From: Dipteris shenzhenensis | Lineage: Eukaryota; Polypodiophyta; Polypodiopsida; Gleicheniales | DNA length: 64,000 nucleotides | Assembly (NCBI GenBank): GCA_047967505.1 | Contig: CM106538.1 | Direction: 5' to 3' (one strand) | Shown here: one piece after another, positions 25,925 through 36,847 of the stretch | How positions within the stretch are numbered: position 1 is the first letter of the stretch | Layout: each line of letters opens with the position of its first letter | Notes under the pieces: generated by a model | The model's input: the letters and a program-made list of their open reading frames with translations, nothing else | Told to the model about the DNA's origin: nothing | The model's database searches: none | Made by a program: the position numbers and the translations under genes

Positions 25925-26030
25925 CAAGATTTCCTGACGGGTGAGAAAGAGGGTAGGGGGAGAGGGGAGAAGAGAGGGGAGAAGGGAGGGAGGAGGAGAA
26001 GGGAAGAGGAGGGTGAAGGGGGGTGGAGTG
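25925..26030 (+). repeat. GA-rich polypurine tract
   Basis: About 100 bp is almost wholly purine on the plus strand, made of GGGAGA and GAGAAGGG-type runs. Open frames on both strands across it (Arg/Gly/Glu or Ser/Pro repeats) are compositional. Confidence 0.7.
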
Positions 26031-26599
26031 AGTGGCAGCCACAAGGGCACTACAATGGAAACAAGAGAACACCCAAAACACTCTCTTGGAAGAGAAGAGG
26101 GAGCTTGTATTCAAACTTGTGTAAACAACAATGAAGACCAAAGTCAACCATTTGGCCTTTTATACAAGCCACCTTTTGAAGGGAGGGCCAACCCTAATCT
26201 CTTTATACCACTCTCCCTTCTCATTCTTTTACCATCCTCTTGGGCCCATCTAGCTCCAAGACACAATCTTGGCTCTATGGACTTGCCACTGTCCATCAAA
26301 TCACATCACTTAACCAGCAGTGGCATATTGTTAACCAATTTGTTAACAGCGGGGAGGTATCTAATTAGTCTTTTGGCACAAAGATTAAGGAAGGAATACT
26401 GAAACCACTGGCATCTAGGAGCTCTTCAATTTCCATTCAAAGTTTCTAGGGTGATATCTAACCACATTGATTTGTGAAGAAAATATTGTGGAGGTATTTG
26501 TCAGTAATTTGTCAAAGATTGCAAGTTTAGTCCCTCGACTGACACCAGATTACAAACATTGAGTTGAAGATTTTTTGAGCAAAATGCAGCTAAGGTTTT

Positions 26600-28100
26600 A
26601 CAATATGAAGCTAGTCATTTCTCTCTTGCAAAGACCCTTCTCATGGAATGAGATTATTCTATGACCAGGGGAAAAATCTCCTAGGCCATATGGTATTTCC
26701 ATTGAGTTTTATCAACATTACTGGAAGGTGTGTGGCAAGGACATTACTATTCTCATTAATCAGTGTTTTCACAAGGGTTGTCTACCTAAGAGCATAAATA
26801 CTAGCATTGTGAAATTAATCCCTAAAGGTCAAAACAAGTCTCTACTTGGGCATTGGAGGCCCCTTCCTATGTTAAGCTATGTTTATAAGGTTATGGCAAA
26901 AGCTATGGCCAATAGGATTAAGCTCATTCTGAGAGGAATCATTAGGCAGTATCGTTTCATATTTAATAGAAATATACAAGATGTTGTAATGAATTTTGTC
27001 TTGCTATTGATTATGTTGTGTTGCATAATGAGAGTTTTTTTTTGTTGAATTTAGATCTTGAAAAAGCCTATGAGTAAATTAGTTGGAGTTTTATCATTGC
27101 CACTATGGAGAGATTGGGGTTTGGTTAAGGATTTTGTGCAATGACAACAATACTATTTTCCAATGCTTTTGCCAGGTTGTCACTAATTAATGGTTATTTG
27201 AAAGGTTCATTTGTACTCATGAAGTCTATTAGGCAAGGATTCCCTCTAGCTCCTTTGTGATTTGCCATTGTGACTGAACCTCTACTTTGTCAAACTGATT
27301 ATACTGGCTTGATCAAGGATGCATTAAAGGATTGTCACTACCAGATGGTTCTAATTTATGTACATAATTTTTTTCTAATGATAACTCGAGTCCTATGGCT
27401 AGAAGGGAGGAGAATTTAAGCAATTTTTTGTCTATATTTGAGAAGTTTTCTATGGTCTTTGATTCCAAAATAAATCAAGACAAAATCACTGCAGCTTGGT
27501 TGGGGTGGGATGCATTACCTGAATGGTATACAAGGTTTTCTTTTAGGATCAGAGCTAATGAAATTATCAAATATTTAGAATGCCTTGTTGGATTTGTTGT
27601 TTGTTTGAAATATAATTTTAAGTGGTGCATGTCCAAGATGCAGAGAGTTTTCTGCATGGGAGAATTCCAAACTGTCTTTTGCAGGTACATTAGTTGTTGC
27701 TAAACAAGTACTGTTGTCTATCTCAGTGTATGTGATTCTTGCATTTCCTTTTTTGGATAATGCATTGAAGAAAATGGACAGGTGTATTAGAAATTTTGTA
27801 TGGAGGGAGCAATGGCATGCCGTACACTGGAATAATATGGTGGCTAGTAAGAAGGAAGGTGCACTTGGGTTAGAGAATTTGGTCTAGAAGTGCAGGAAAA
27901 TGATTGTTAAATGGTTCCTTAAACTTCATTGTAGTCAACCATGGGCAATAATTGCCAGGTATTTGATTGCATTGAATGTGGTCCTAGGGGGGTCAAGGCT
28001 CCTTGCCAAGGCATAATTCTCTCTAATTATGAAGTCAAATTTCCTCAATCAGAGCTACCCAGTAAGATGATTGTCAAGTGGAAGCTCATCTTTAAGGATG
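26600..28100 (+). pseudogene. Degenerate LINE reverse transcriptase
   Basis: In order but in changing frames the region gives SPRPYGISIEFYQHYW (motif 0/1), VKLIPKGQNK...HWRPLPMLSYVYKVMAKAMANR (26728-27048), LDLEKAYE-stop-ISWSF, SIRQGFPLAPL, a decayed YADD box (LIYVHNFFLM), FSMVFDSKINQDK and CIRNFVWREQWH with KKEGALGLENL. These are successive landmarks of plant non-LTR reverse transcriptases and their C-terminal region. Multiple stops show that it is inactive. The endonuclease part was not recognised upstream. No clear poly(A) tail is visible. Confidence 0.8.
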
Positions 28101-31100
28101 TCACTTAATGCAAAGTCTCTTAAGAAACATTGTAAATGAGTGGCCAAGTAATGTGGTCTATTTAGATAGAGGGGACTTGAGAGGATTTGTAAATGCTACT
28201 GGCAAAGATATCAGTAAATGCTCTTTAAATGGCAGCACTTTTGGGGGATAAGACTGGGATGAACAAAGAGCTATAGAAGGTGTAGCAGGTCATCATAGCA
28301 ACAATAATTAATCGCATATGGAGAAGGAGATATAAGATGATTTTTTATGTAGTAAGTACAATCATGGGTGTTGTTTTCAAGAAGTCTCAATGCTGTTAAA
28401 ATAAAGAATTAATAGGTTGTGGGCGGGTGACCCTTTTTGAGCAACCAATTTTTATACAAGGTCTTTTTCCAAGCCTGCCACAGCCCTATAATACAATCGA
28501 TAGTTTATTTTTATTTTTTTCAATAGATCATGTGCATTGTGGGTGATAAGTTATAAGATCGATGGATATTGATCTTTGTTGTAACTGTCTCTTATGAGAC
28601 TAATCTTTCTCATTTCTTATATCAATATATAGAAAGTATTTCCCTAAAAAACCTTTCTCTTTTCTTATATTAATATATAGAAATTACTTCCCTAAACCTC
28701 ATTGATTCATGAAGGAGGGGAGGCCCATCTAATAGATTCAATTTCCATTGTTATTTTGTCAATACAAGGAAGCTCATCTTAATTTGTCCCCCTAGAGAAC
28801 TTAAAATCAAATTTCCTATTATAAAGAGACTAGCTTTGCTTATATGTCCCCTTTTTGAACTTAAAATCAAATTTCACATTATAAAGAAAGCTCAACTCAG
28901 CTGGTGAGCTAGACATTTTGTTGACACAAGAAATCTCAGCTCAGTTGGTGAGCTAAGTACCCAAAAATGCTTACTTGACACTCTGCTCAGCTAGTGAGCT
29001 ACCTAAATTTTCACGAGTTCAAGAGGTGGCATGGTCTTGTTCTCATGAGGCAGCAATACACAATCAGTGTTGATGCTTGATATTGTGGGAAGCAACTCGA
29101 CTTTTTTGGTGTGTGATTTGTAGTGTGTGTTGTGTGTGCCTTTGTGGCCATCTATGATTGTACTAAGCAACAAGCCCAGTAGGGATGAGCTCTTGCTGAT
29201 GATAATAGATTGAGTTATCTCTTGTGAGAGTTATTGAGTCATTCCCATTTCAGATCTCTTTTATATGCTTTTGTTTTAATCTCCGTTATGATCAATTAAA
29301 CCTTTGCTTGCACCAAGTAATTAGAGACATTAAGCCATCATGATCAATCTGGTTATACATCCCATGTGGAAGCCACAAATAAACATCATTGGTGTACGAC
29401 TCAAATGTTGTTCGTAGGTGGATTGAATCAGGCAGATTGACCATCCAATTAAGGTCCATTACCATCTCAGCCACTCTATAATCATGGGAGAGAACTGCTA
29501 CTACTACTTTGGAGACAACTAGGAATAAGAACGAAATCAACTGAAAGTGAGATATAGCCAAAGGGTGGAGATAAGGGTTGAGTAGGAGGGTGGAGCAAGA
29601 GATGAGGATCATTGTTTGCTTGGGTGTAGCCATTTTTGGTGCGGTTCAAGGCATTTTTTGTATATAGGTATCTTGCCTGACGAGTGCCTAATCCATAACT
29701 TATGCGTTGCTCAATGGAATTTAACAAACTTTGTTTTCAATTTGTAGCACACATTTTAATCTTGAACATGAGACCAAAAGTTATAGAATAAAGATTTGGA
29801 ATGAGACCATTAAAGCATTATAAGTGCTATCTTACATGTGAAGCATGCTTCATTAATAGTATATGATATATCTATTTACTCAAAAACATCAAACTTTGTT
29901 CTGCACATACATGCAACCAAGTAATCATTCAAAAGTACACTATGTGAGCTTCTCCTCAACCCAAGGACACACCTAATTGAGAACCTTAAGTATAATTTAA
30001 GGGGCCTCCAATGTTGTGCTAAAATTATGCACACCCATTAGAGGGCATGCTCCATAACTTTTTCTTGATTTGTTGAAAACTAAAATGGATTTAAAAATTG
30101 GAATCCAAACTGGTGGGACTACTACATGGTGGCTGTCAAACATTGATAGTTAATGATGGTGGTATCTAGATTCACCCTAAAAAATGAAATTTTAAATCTA
30201 AATATTTGTGTATGTGCAAAGATATTTTAAAAATTCATCAGTATTTACTATTTTGTATTGGTTCTTTTTCCATGCACTTGCTTGCTATATGTCTCATAAG
30301 CTTGCCTAAGGTCATTGCATTTCATCATACATAGCATCAAACCCGATAGCATGCCCTTTGTCCTATTTGTGTTTTGTAGCAATTTAGGCCACATTGCACT
30401 TGCTTGGGATATCCAATTTTGCTTATGTGTATCACCAATGGAGGGAAGTGCCGGCAACTGAAAATTTGCTACTCTCTCAAATTTTACATTTTCACACCTC
30501 CTGCCTACAAATCTTTGAATATCACAACCTGCACTCTAATCCCTAGTCATCAATCTTACCCTTGAACGAGTGCCCAAAACGTCCCTCTCCCTAAGGAGCA
30601 TTGACATTGAGATGCTAAATACTGAGATGATCCTTATAGGCTAGAGGACATGTAGTAGTGCGTAGTGCAAAAAAATATTAAGGTTGGATCTAGGATTATG
30701 TTCACGTTTTCACATTTGTGTTGATGGGTTAGTAGCATTCATTAATTACGCTTTAAAGTAGCATGAAAACAACATGATCACGTTGTTTATCCAAAAAAAA
30801 ATTTGGGAAACCGGATAAAACTCCCGTTAGTAGTATTCATATAACTAGTGGTAATATGTAAATTACCCCCTTTTTAAGTATTGGCAGTATTGAGGGTTGC
30901 AAATTCACAATTTCCCATGCAGCCTAGCGCTATATATTGGTGGAAAGGGGCTTGTCATTCGATCCGATTGTGGTTCATATCCCAATAAACGCTTTGGTAA
31001 GTTGGGAAAGAAAGTGAACCATGATTTGGATTTGAATAGTGGTAAGGATGAGTGGGGGAGGGTGAGTTGGCATTCATTATACTTGTGGGTGTGGTTTGCT

Positions 31101-31580
31101 ACCCCAATTCCTTGTGTTTTGGGGAAATTGTAGACCACAAACATGAGGGCTAGTTGATGTGAGTGTTTGTTGTGTGTTCTTGAGGGTGGTCTATACTCCG
31201 ACTCCTTGCATTTTGGGAAACTTGTGGAACATGATCATGAGTTCCAATGAATGCAATTGTTAGTGAGGAGTCTTAAGCTAAGGCATGGAGAGAAGGGGGA
31301 GATGAGATGGCAATGATTTGAGCAGAAACAGGGCATGTATTGTGACTATGACTGCACAATCAGAAATGCATGAGACTAGTAATGCTCATCCACAATCTTC
31401 AAGATGAGTTGTGAGTAGGCAAACTATGGATGCATCGAGTCATGCCCATGCCAGTACTCATATGCCTAATAATGTTCCCGTGATTGAACAAGGAGTTGTA
31501 TAAGAGGATCTCAATGCTGTAATGGGCACTACCCCAACACTTGATCCACCCTGTGAGGTTGTTGACCAAGATACGAGGAG
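28101..31580. other. Gene-poor spacer with small duplications
   Basis: A 50-bp-offset duplication of TTTCT(C/T)..TTCTTATAT(C/T)AATATATAGAAA lies at about 28602-28700. It may be a LINE 3-prime end. Three spaced copies of CTCAGCT(G/A)GTGAGCTA lie at about 28897-29001. A motif CAAGCCCAGTAGGGATGAGC at about 29171 recurs near 52127. The remaining short frames (for example 29292-29633 minus, 30248-30457 minus, 30897-31133 plus) have no recognisable domain. Confidence 0.35.
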
Positions 31581-31589
31581 AGGATTTAT

Positions 31590-32438
31590 GTGGGTGTCAC
31601 AATCCTCTCAAAGAGATATTCTATGTGCACAGGGGGGGAAATGCAAGTCACATGGTCCAGACTGGGACTTTGTCTCATTAATGTTCGGGTTTACATTGAG
31701 TGGAAATTCAAGTATTGTGGAACACAAAAATTAGGGGGAGCACCTCGCATAAGGGGTCACTTTCTTGGCGACTCAAGAAAGAGCATTCAATGTTATGTGG
31801 CCCCAAGAGCTGTTGCAGTAGCTCACACCTTGACAAAGAAGTTGCAATCTTCTAGAAAAATCCAAAGAAGATCAATTTGGAAAAGTTAAGGTGTAAGTGA
31901 AGTAGAGTTTATAAGCACAAACTGCGATGGAAGTACAAGTGTTGCAAGCTCCCATGCCAGAACTCCTTGTGTGGACACTAGCATGCAAGATAGATCTCCA
32001 TCTATGTCTTGAAGCTAGATTAGCAACAACTGTGACTACTAACTTTAGGCAACCCACGATAGTTGAGAGCATCAAAATTCAAGATTTGCAGAATGCACAG
32101 TATGTTCTTGGTAGATCAATCTTGAGGTCAATATATCCACAAAGTATGGTTGATAACAATGATATGAGAGCTGCATGGAATTGCATTGCTAACTATGGAC
32201 CAGGCTTCAAGCCCCCTTCATACCACACATTGCGTACAACATTGTTAGACAAGGCATATGCAAAAGAGAAAGATTAAATATTTCAAGCAACTGCATAACA
32301 CCGGATGCACAATTGTCTCAGATGGGTGGACAAGCATAAAACGCCATGCTTTATTGAATGTGATGGTTATATCACCGTGTGGGGAGGCCTTCCACATGTC
32401 AACTAATGCCTCACATGTAAAGAAGTCAGAGACATATA
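31590..32438 (+). pseudogene. hAT transposase remnant cut by an LTR
   Basis: Near 31700-31800 the frame FKYCGTQKLGGAPRIRGHFLGD...IQCYVAP is a BED zinc finger (CxxC replaced by YCGTQ, H and C retained). The frame 31927-32277 continues with a hAT N-region ending PPSYHTLRTTLLDKAYAKEKD. The frame 32258-32482 gives GCTIVSDGWTSIKRHALLNVMV and EAFHMSTNASHVKKSETYM, the start of the DUF659/RNase H-like domain. Coding homology ends exactly where the LTR begins at 32439. The rest of the gene was not found after the LTR. Confidence 0.7.
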
Positions 32439-35000
32439 TGTTGAGAGATCACGCTCAACATCATGTGATCATATGTGCATAGCACCATCATGTGATCCTA
32501 TGTGCATAGCACTAACCCAATATAGTGCTATAAAGGAAAGGGTTAGATGCCCTAACCCTAACCCTAACCCTAAATGGGTTTGTAAGTGTATGGTTAGTCA
32601 TTTGTGGTGTGCTCTCTAGCTGTGCCCTCTCTCCTCATCTTCTCTCTTCTCCTCTCCCCTCTTCATATTTTGTCATGGTATAAAAGCTCCCCTGCCTTCA
32701 TTGAGGCACTGCAATCAGTATGCAAGAATATGAGAGAGTGTGAGAGTTTGAGAGATTGAGAGATTGAGTTTTCTCTTCCGTGAGAGAAAAATTCCATTCA
32801 TTTTGGAAGAAATTCCATCCATTTATTTTCATTGAGAGTTCTTTCTTCCGTGAGAGAAAGAGAGGTGTAAAGAGAGGAGTCTATCCTACTTTGAAAGACA
32901 GAGATAGGGTGAGACCTTGCTTGAGAGAGAGAGAGAGCATCTTGAGTCTCCAAAGAGACTTTTTCTCCATCGAAAACTTGGAAGAGAGAGCTTTGTAACA
33001 CCGAGCTACTCTCAGCTATGGGCTCAAAGCTTTTATAGCACCAACCTTGAACGGCCGACAACGCCGAGTCTCCACGGCTCATAGCTTCATCAACGAGTTT
33101 TTTTTTTGCAAAGCTTCTAGCAAAGCCTCCTTCAGTGACCTCTCCAAGAGACAACTCCAGCTAGCACCTTTAAGGGCTCCCAGCACCAACGGCTCCTGTA
33201 GATGAGCTCACAGTGCATTCATAGCAGAGGCACCTCCAAGTGGTCTAGCTCCCTTGACTCAATGCATCCAGCATCAAGGCTCTCGACTACCGCTAGCCTC
33301 AGCCTGTAACTCAACACCATCCATGAGCAACACTAACCTGTAGCAATGCATTTGCCAACGCCCTGCATGCAAAGCTAAAGCAGCACCCAAACCTCACAGA
33401 CGACTCTTCAATGAACTCTTCATCAAGCTAAGCCTCTCCATCAACAAACTCTTGGCTTCTATCGATGCACTCCAACAGATGAACCATCTTCAACATGTCA
33501 TTTTGCTCTGTGCTCAATTGCGGGCTGCACACTTTGCCTCCTGGGACTCTTCAACCGCCTCACTTGCAATAACGAGACACCAGCACAGACGCCATTAGCT
33601 CACAACTCCAAGTGATAGATAGGCTCCAAGCCGCCGCTAGCTTTTAGCAGCAAAGATGAAAAGGCGCCCCTACACTACTGATTTCATAGTGATAGCTACT
33701 CTCCAAGGTGACTCCTCTGCGTGTTCTCCAGCATCCACACCTCACGGGCTACTCCACGACTCCACGCCCATGGGCTGCTCCATGGTTTCTATGCCACAAG
33801 CTTCTGCCTTCTCCACAGTAGACACCTTCTACAACTGGCTTCAAAGGTGAGCTCTACGTGCATGCTTCAATAAGGCTCTATAGGGCGCTCTGCAATGATA
33901 GCCGCCCACAACGACCATGACACAAATGATGGAGAATGCCATGTAGGCAAGGCCACATCATGCCCTACCTCATCAGCACACCTTATCTCCAATTCTACGT
34001 CAGCCCTATCTGTCATGTCATCTGACATGTGGCAGTCGCCTACCACATCAGTATTCTAGTCATAGGTGCCATGTCAGTAGCAATCTACCACATCATCACT
34101 GCCAGCTTCGTTGCCATGTCAGCACAACCACATCATCAGCTGACATCATCATCTGCCATGTCATTAGTGCCCAATCAATGTGTGCCACCTCATTAGTGCC
34201 ACATGGCACTCTGACCCTTTGCAGGCACAATTACCCCTCTGGAAGCACACACACTGCTCCACACGGACTGCATATGACCACTCCTACCATCTCACCATAG
34301 GGCTCCACAGGCATAGTCCCTGCTAGGCACAGTCACTGCATGTGACCCCCTGATTACCACATCATCATTGAGCATATTTGCACTCCTTTCGCCCCTCCAC
34401 CTAGATCAAGCCATATCTCTTGATCCAGGAAGAATTTGAGGGCGCTCCAAAAAGGAAAATCGATCAATTTTTTATGCTCTACATGCTCGTTACATCATGC
34501 ACACATTTTGGCGCAAGTTACACTCACATTTGAGCCTTGTCTAACAAATCCACTTCCTACAGGCACATTAGCACTTAAAAAGAACCAAAGAAAAGAAATT
34601 ATTTGCTGTTCTTTCATCGATCGACAATTGGTATAGATCTAGATCAGAGTAGACTAGATTGCCATAGAGGGGATGCTTTGAATCTCTCCAAGTTGCCAAT
34701 CTAAGCCATGCCCAAAATTCCTGACTAGTACCTACTTGGAGTCAGTCCATATGCTCACATACGATTTCAAATCATCACATTACCTGAAACCTGACATTCA
34801 TTAGTTCAGTGAGCAGACTTCAGAGTGCTCATAGGCATTCCCGATTGTTCAATGGGCAGATAGCACTTGATTTTATTTCACACACACATGCCATCATTGT
34901 AAAGCCTATTCGGCTATTTCACGGCATTGTGCACATCATTTCAACCTTGTAAAGCCTCTTGGCTATTCTCGGCATCATTTGCCACAAGCCTTGTAATTCA
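32439..35000 (+). mobile_element. Copia A-family LTR (A3), about 2.56 kb
   Basis: It starts TGTTGAGAGATCACGCTC at 32439 and ends TTGTAATTCA at 35000, followed by TATCAGAATTATGG, a partial match to the usual copia primer-binding site. U3 carries a TATA-like GCTATAAAGG (about 32528), three to four CCCTAA units (32550-32573) and CT/GA-rich tracts. The middle (33950-34250) is built of GCCATGTCAG/CCACATCA-type repeats. The distal part matches the reverse complement of 17609-18700. The start also matches the LTR scraps at 13215 and 39755. It is the most complete LTR of this family in the window. No encoded protein is credible inside it. Confidence 0.75.
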
Positions 35001-35500
35001 TATCAGAATTATGGCCGCCCCAACAAGTCAAGAGTACTCTGCTCTAAAAATACGAAGGCCTTCATCGACATCTAGGGGGAACGCATACACCACAGCCATA
35101 AAGAGACCCTTTGTGAGCATGTCATCTAAGGTGGCGATAGGCAGATGTGGGGGGAATCAACTGTGGGAACGAAGGGTCTCCACTAGTGCCAAAATTTCTA
35201 CTCCATGTGCGTGCAACACAATCACCTTATATGAGAAGGTAGATAACATTGGGATCACAGAGCATCTTGGGGGGGTGGTAGTAGGCATGGGGAAGATGAG
35301 TGGGTGAGCAGCAGATGAGCAAGGGAGCAGATGAGTGATGAGAGTTGGAGGAGGGGGCATGGAGCAAAGTAGAGCAGGGGTGGAAAAGAGATGGAGGAGG
35401 GGTGTGGAGCAAAGTAGCAGAACGTGTGGAGCAAAGTATAAGAGCAAGGGCGGATGAGAGGGCCCTCATAGTGGAATCTTAGGTGCAACCCCAGACAGGC
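35001..35500 (+). other. Sequence following LTR A3, unclassified
   Basis: No gag or pol sequence like that of A1 or A2 follows the LTR. A frame beginning MAAPTSQEYSALK at about 35010 stays open to 35307 but shows no known domain. No copy of the five bases preceding the LTR (ATATA) is found immediately after 35000, so a clean solo LTR cannot be claimed. From 35330 to 35460 GGAGCAAAGTA units recur. Confidence 0.35.
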
Positions 35501-35509
35501 TGGTAATCA

Positions 35510-36480
35510 TGAAGTAGATGTCATGTGGTGGGTGAGCAAGCCACTCTGGTGGTTGGTAATTAACTACTAGCCCGATGGAATTAAGCCACGACAGACGTGG
35601 CTAATGAGAGCCACCACCATCAGGTAGTAATTCCCACAAAGGTAAATCATGAAGCTCTAATCACTCATTACCATGCACTCTAGTTCTCTACTGAGCATGT
35701 GAGCCCGATGACTGGTAATTTTAACTGCCAGCCCAGTGGAATCGTAGCCATGACAGATGTGGTTGATGAGAGCCATCACCACCGGGCAATAATTCCCACA
35801 AAAGTAAATTATGAAGCCTAATCACTCATTCCCATGCACTCTAGTATTCTGCTGAGCATCCGAGCCTGGTGACTGGTAATTTTTACTGCACTCGTAGTGA
35901 TCATGCATGCTTACCAGTGGTGGGTGAGCAGGTTATTGCGGTGGCTGGTAATTTTAACTACCAGCTCGGTCGAATCATAGCCACGATAGACGTAGTTGTA
36001 ATCACTCATTACCATGCACTCTAGTACTCTACTGAGCATGTGAGCCCAGTGACTGGTAATTTTTATTGCACTTGTAGTGATCATGCATGCTTAAGCCTGG
36101 TGGTGGCTGGTAATTTTAACTGCCATCCCGATGGAATTGTAGCCACGACAGACATGGCTGATGAGAGCCACCACCACCAGGAAGTAATTCCCACAAAAGT
36201 AAATCATGAAGCCTAATCACCTCTAATCACTCATTACCATGCACTCTAGTACTCTACCGAGCATGTGAGCCTGATGATGACTGGTAATTTTTATTGCACT
36301 CGTATTGTTCATGCATGCTTAAGCCCGGTGGTTGGTGAGCGGTGGCTAGTAATTTTAACTTCTAGCCCGGTGGAATCGTAGCCATGACAGACGGGGCTGA
36401 TGTCAGCCACCACCACTGGCTAGTAATTCCCACAAAAGTAAATCATGAAGCCTAATAACCTCTAATCTTTCATTACCATG
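35510..36480. repeat. Satellite-like array of about 190-240-bp units
   Basis: About five diverged units follow each other. Each holds, in order, CTGGTAATTTTAACT, a CCC(A/G)(G/A)TGGAAT segment, GCCACGACAGACGTGG-type palindromic text, GAGAGCCACCACCA, TAATTCCCACAAAAGTAAAT, ATCACTCATTACCATGCACTCTAGTACTCTACTGAGCATGTGAGCC (split across positions) and, in some units, a TGATCATGCATGCTT insert. Units start near 35515, 35710, 35935, 36100 and 36335. Some lack internal parts. The end of the array leads into the leader repeats of the 36848 gene remnant. Confidence 0.8.
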
Positions 36481-36601
36481 CAAGTTAGTACTGCCACCTT
36501 GAATTAATCAAAATTTAGGCCAACCACCGTGGTGGCTCTCACCTTGATAGTGTAGTCGTGGGCTACAAACTTAAGCCTCCGCCATTCCATTCCCTTAACT
36601 G

Positions 36602-36845
36602 TTTTGTCTTCTATTCCTCTCCATCGTTTCTTTCTCCCTTGCAATCGGACTGCAAACTCAAGCCTCCACTATTCCATTTCCTTCACTGATTCATCTTCTA
36701 TTCCTCTCGACCATTTCTTTCTCCCTTGCAATCGGACTGCAAACTCAAACCTCCACTATTCCATTTTCTTCACTCTTTCATCTTCTATCCCTCTCAACCA
36801 TTTCTATCTCCCTTGCACTCTTCCTACAACTTCTATCCCCTCTCA
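36602..36845 (+). repeat. 87-bp tandem repeat in front of the 36848 ORF
   Basis: About two and a half copies of a CT-rich unit of 87 bp start near 36604, 36691 and 36778. Each holds TCTTCTATTCCTCTC, TTTCTTTCTCCCTTGCAATCGG and CAAACTCAA-CCTCCACTATTCC. The array ends directly in front of ATG 36848 and probably forms a leader or promoter-proximal region. Confidence 0.75.
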
Positions 36846-36847
36846 TA

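Noticed and set aside
25893-26402. Arg/Gly/Glu-rich and Ser/Pro-rich proteins near 26 kb
   Set aside because: Both strands are open because the DNA is a polypurine tract; no domain is present.
32550-32573. Interstitial telomere
   Set aside because: Only three to four CCCTAA units, at the same place in all three LTRs of one copia family, so it is part of the LTR.
32439-35000. Clean solo LTR with target duplication
   Set aside because: The five bases before the LTR (ATATA) are not repeated after 35000, where a primer-site-like TATCAGA follows; a truncated element is equally possible.
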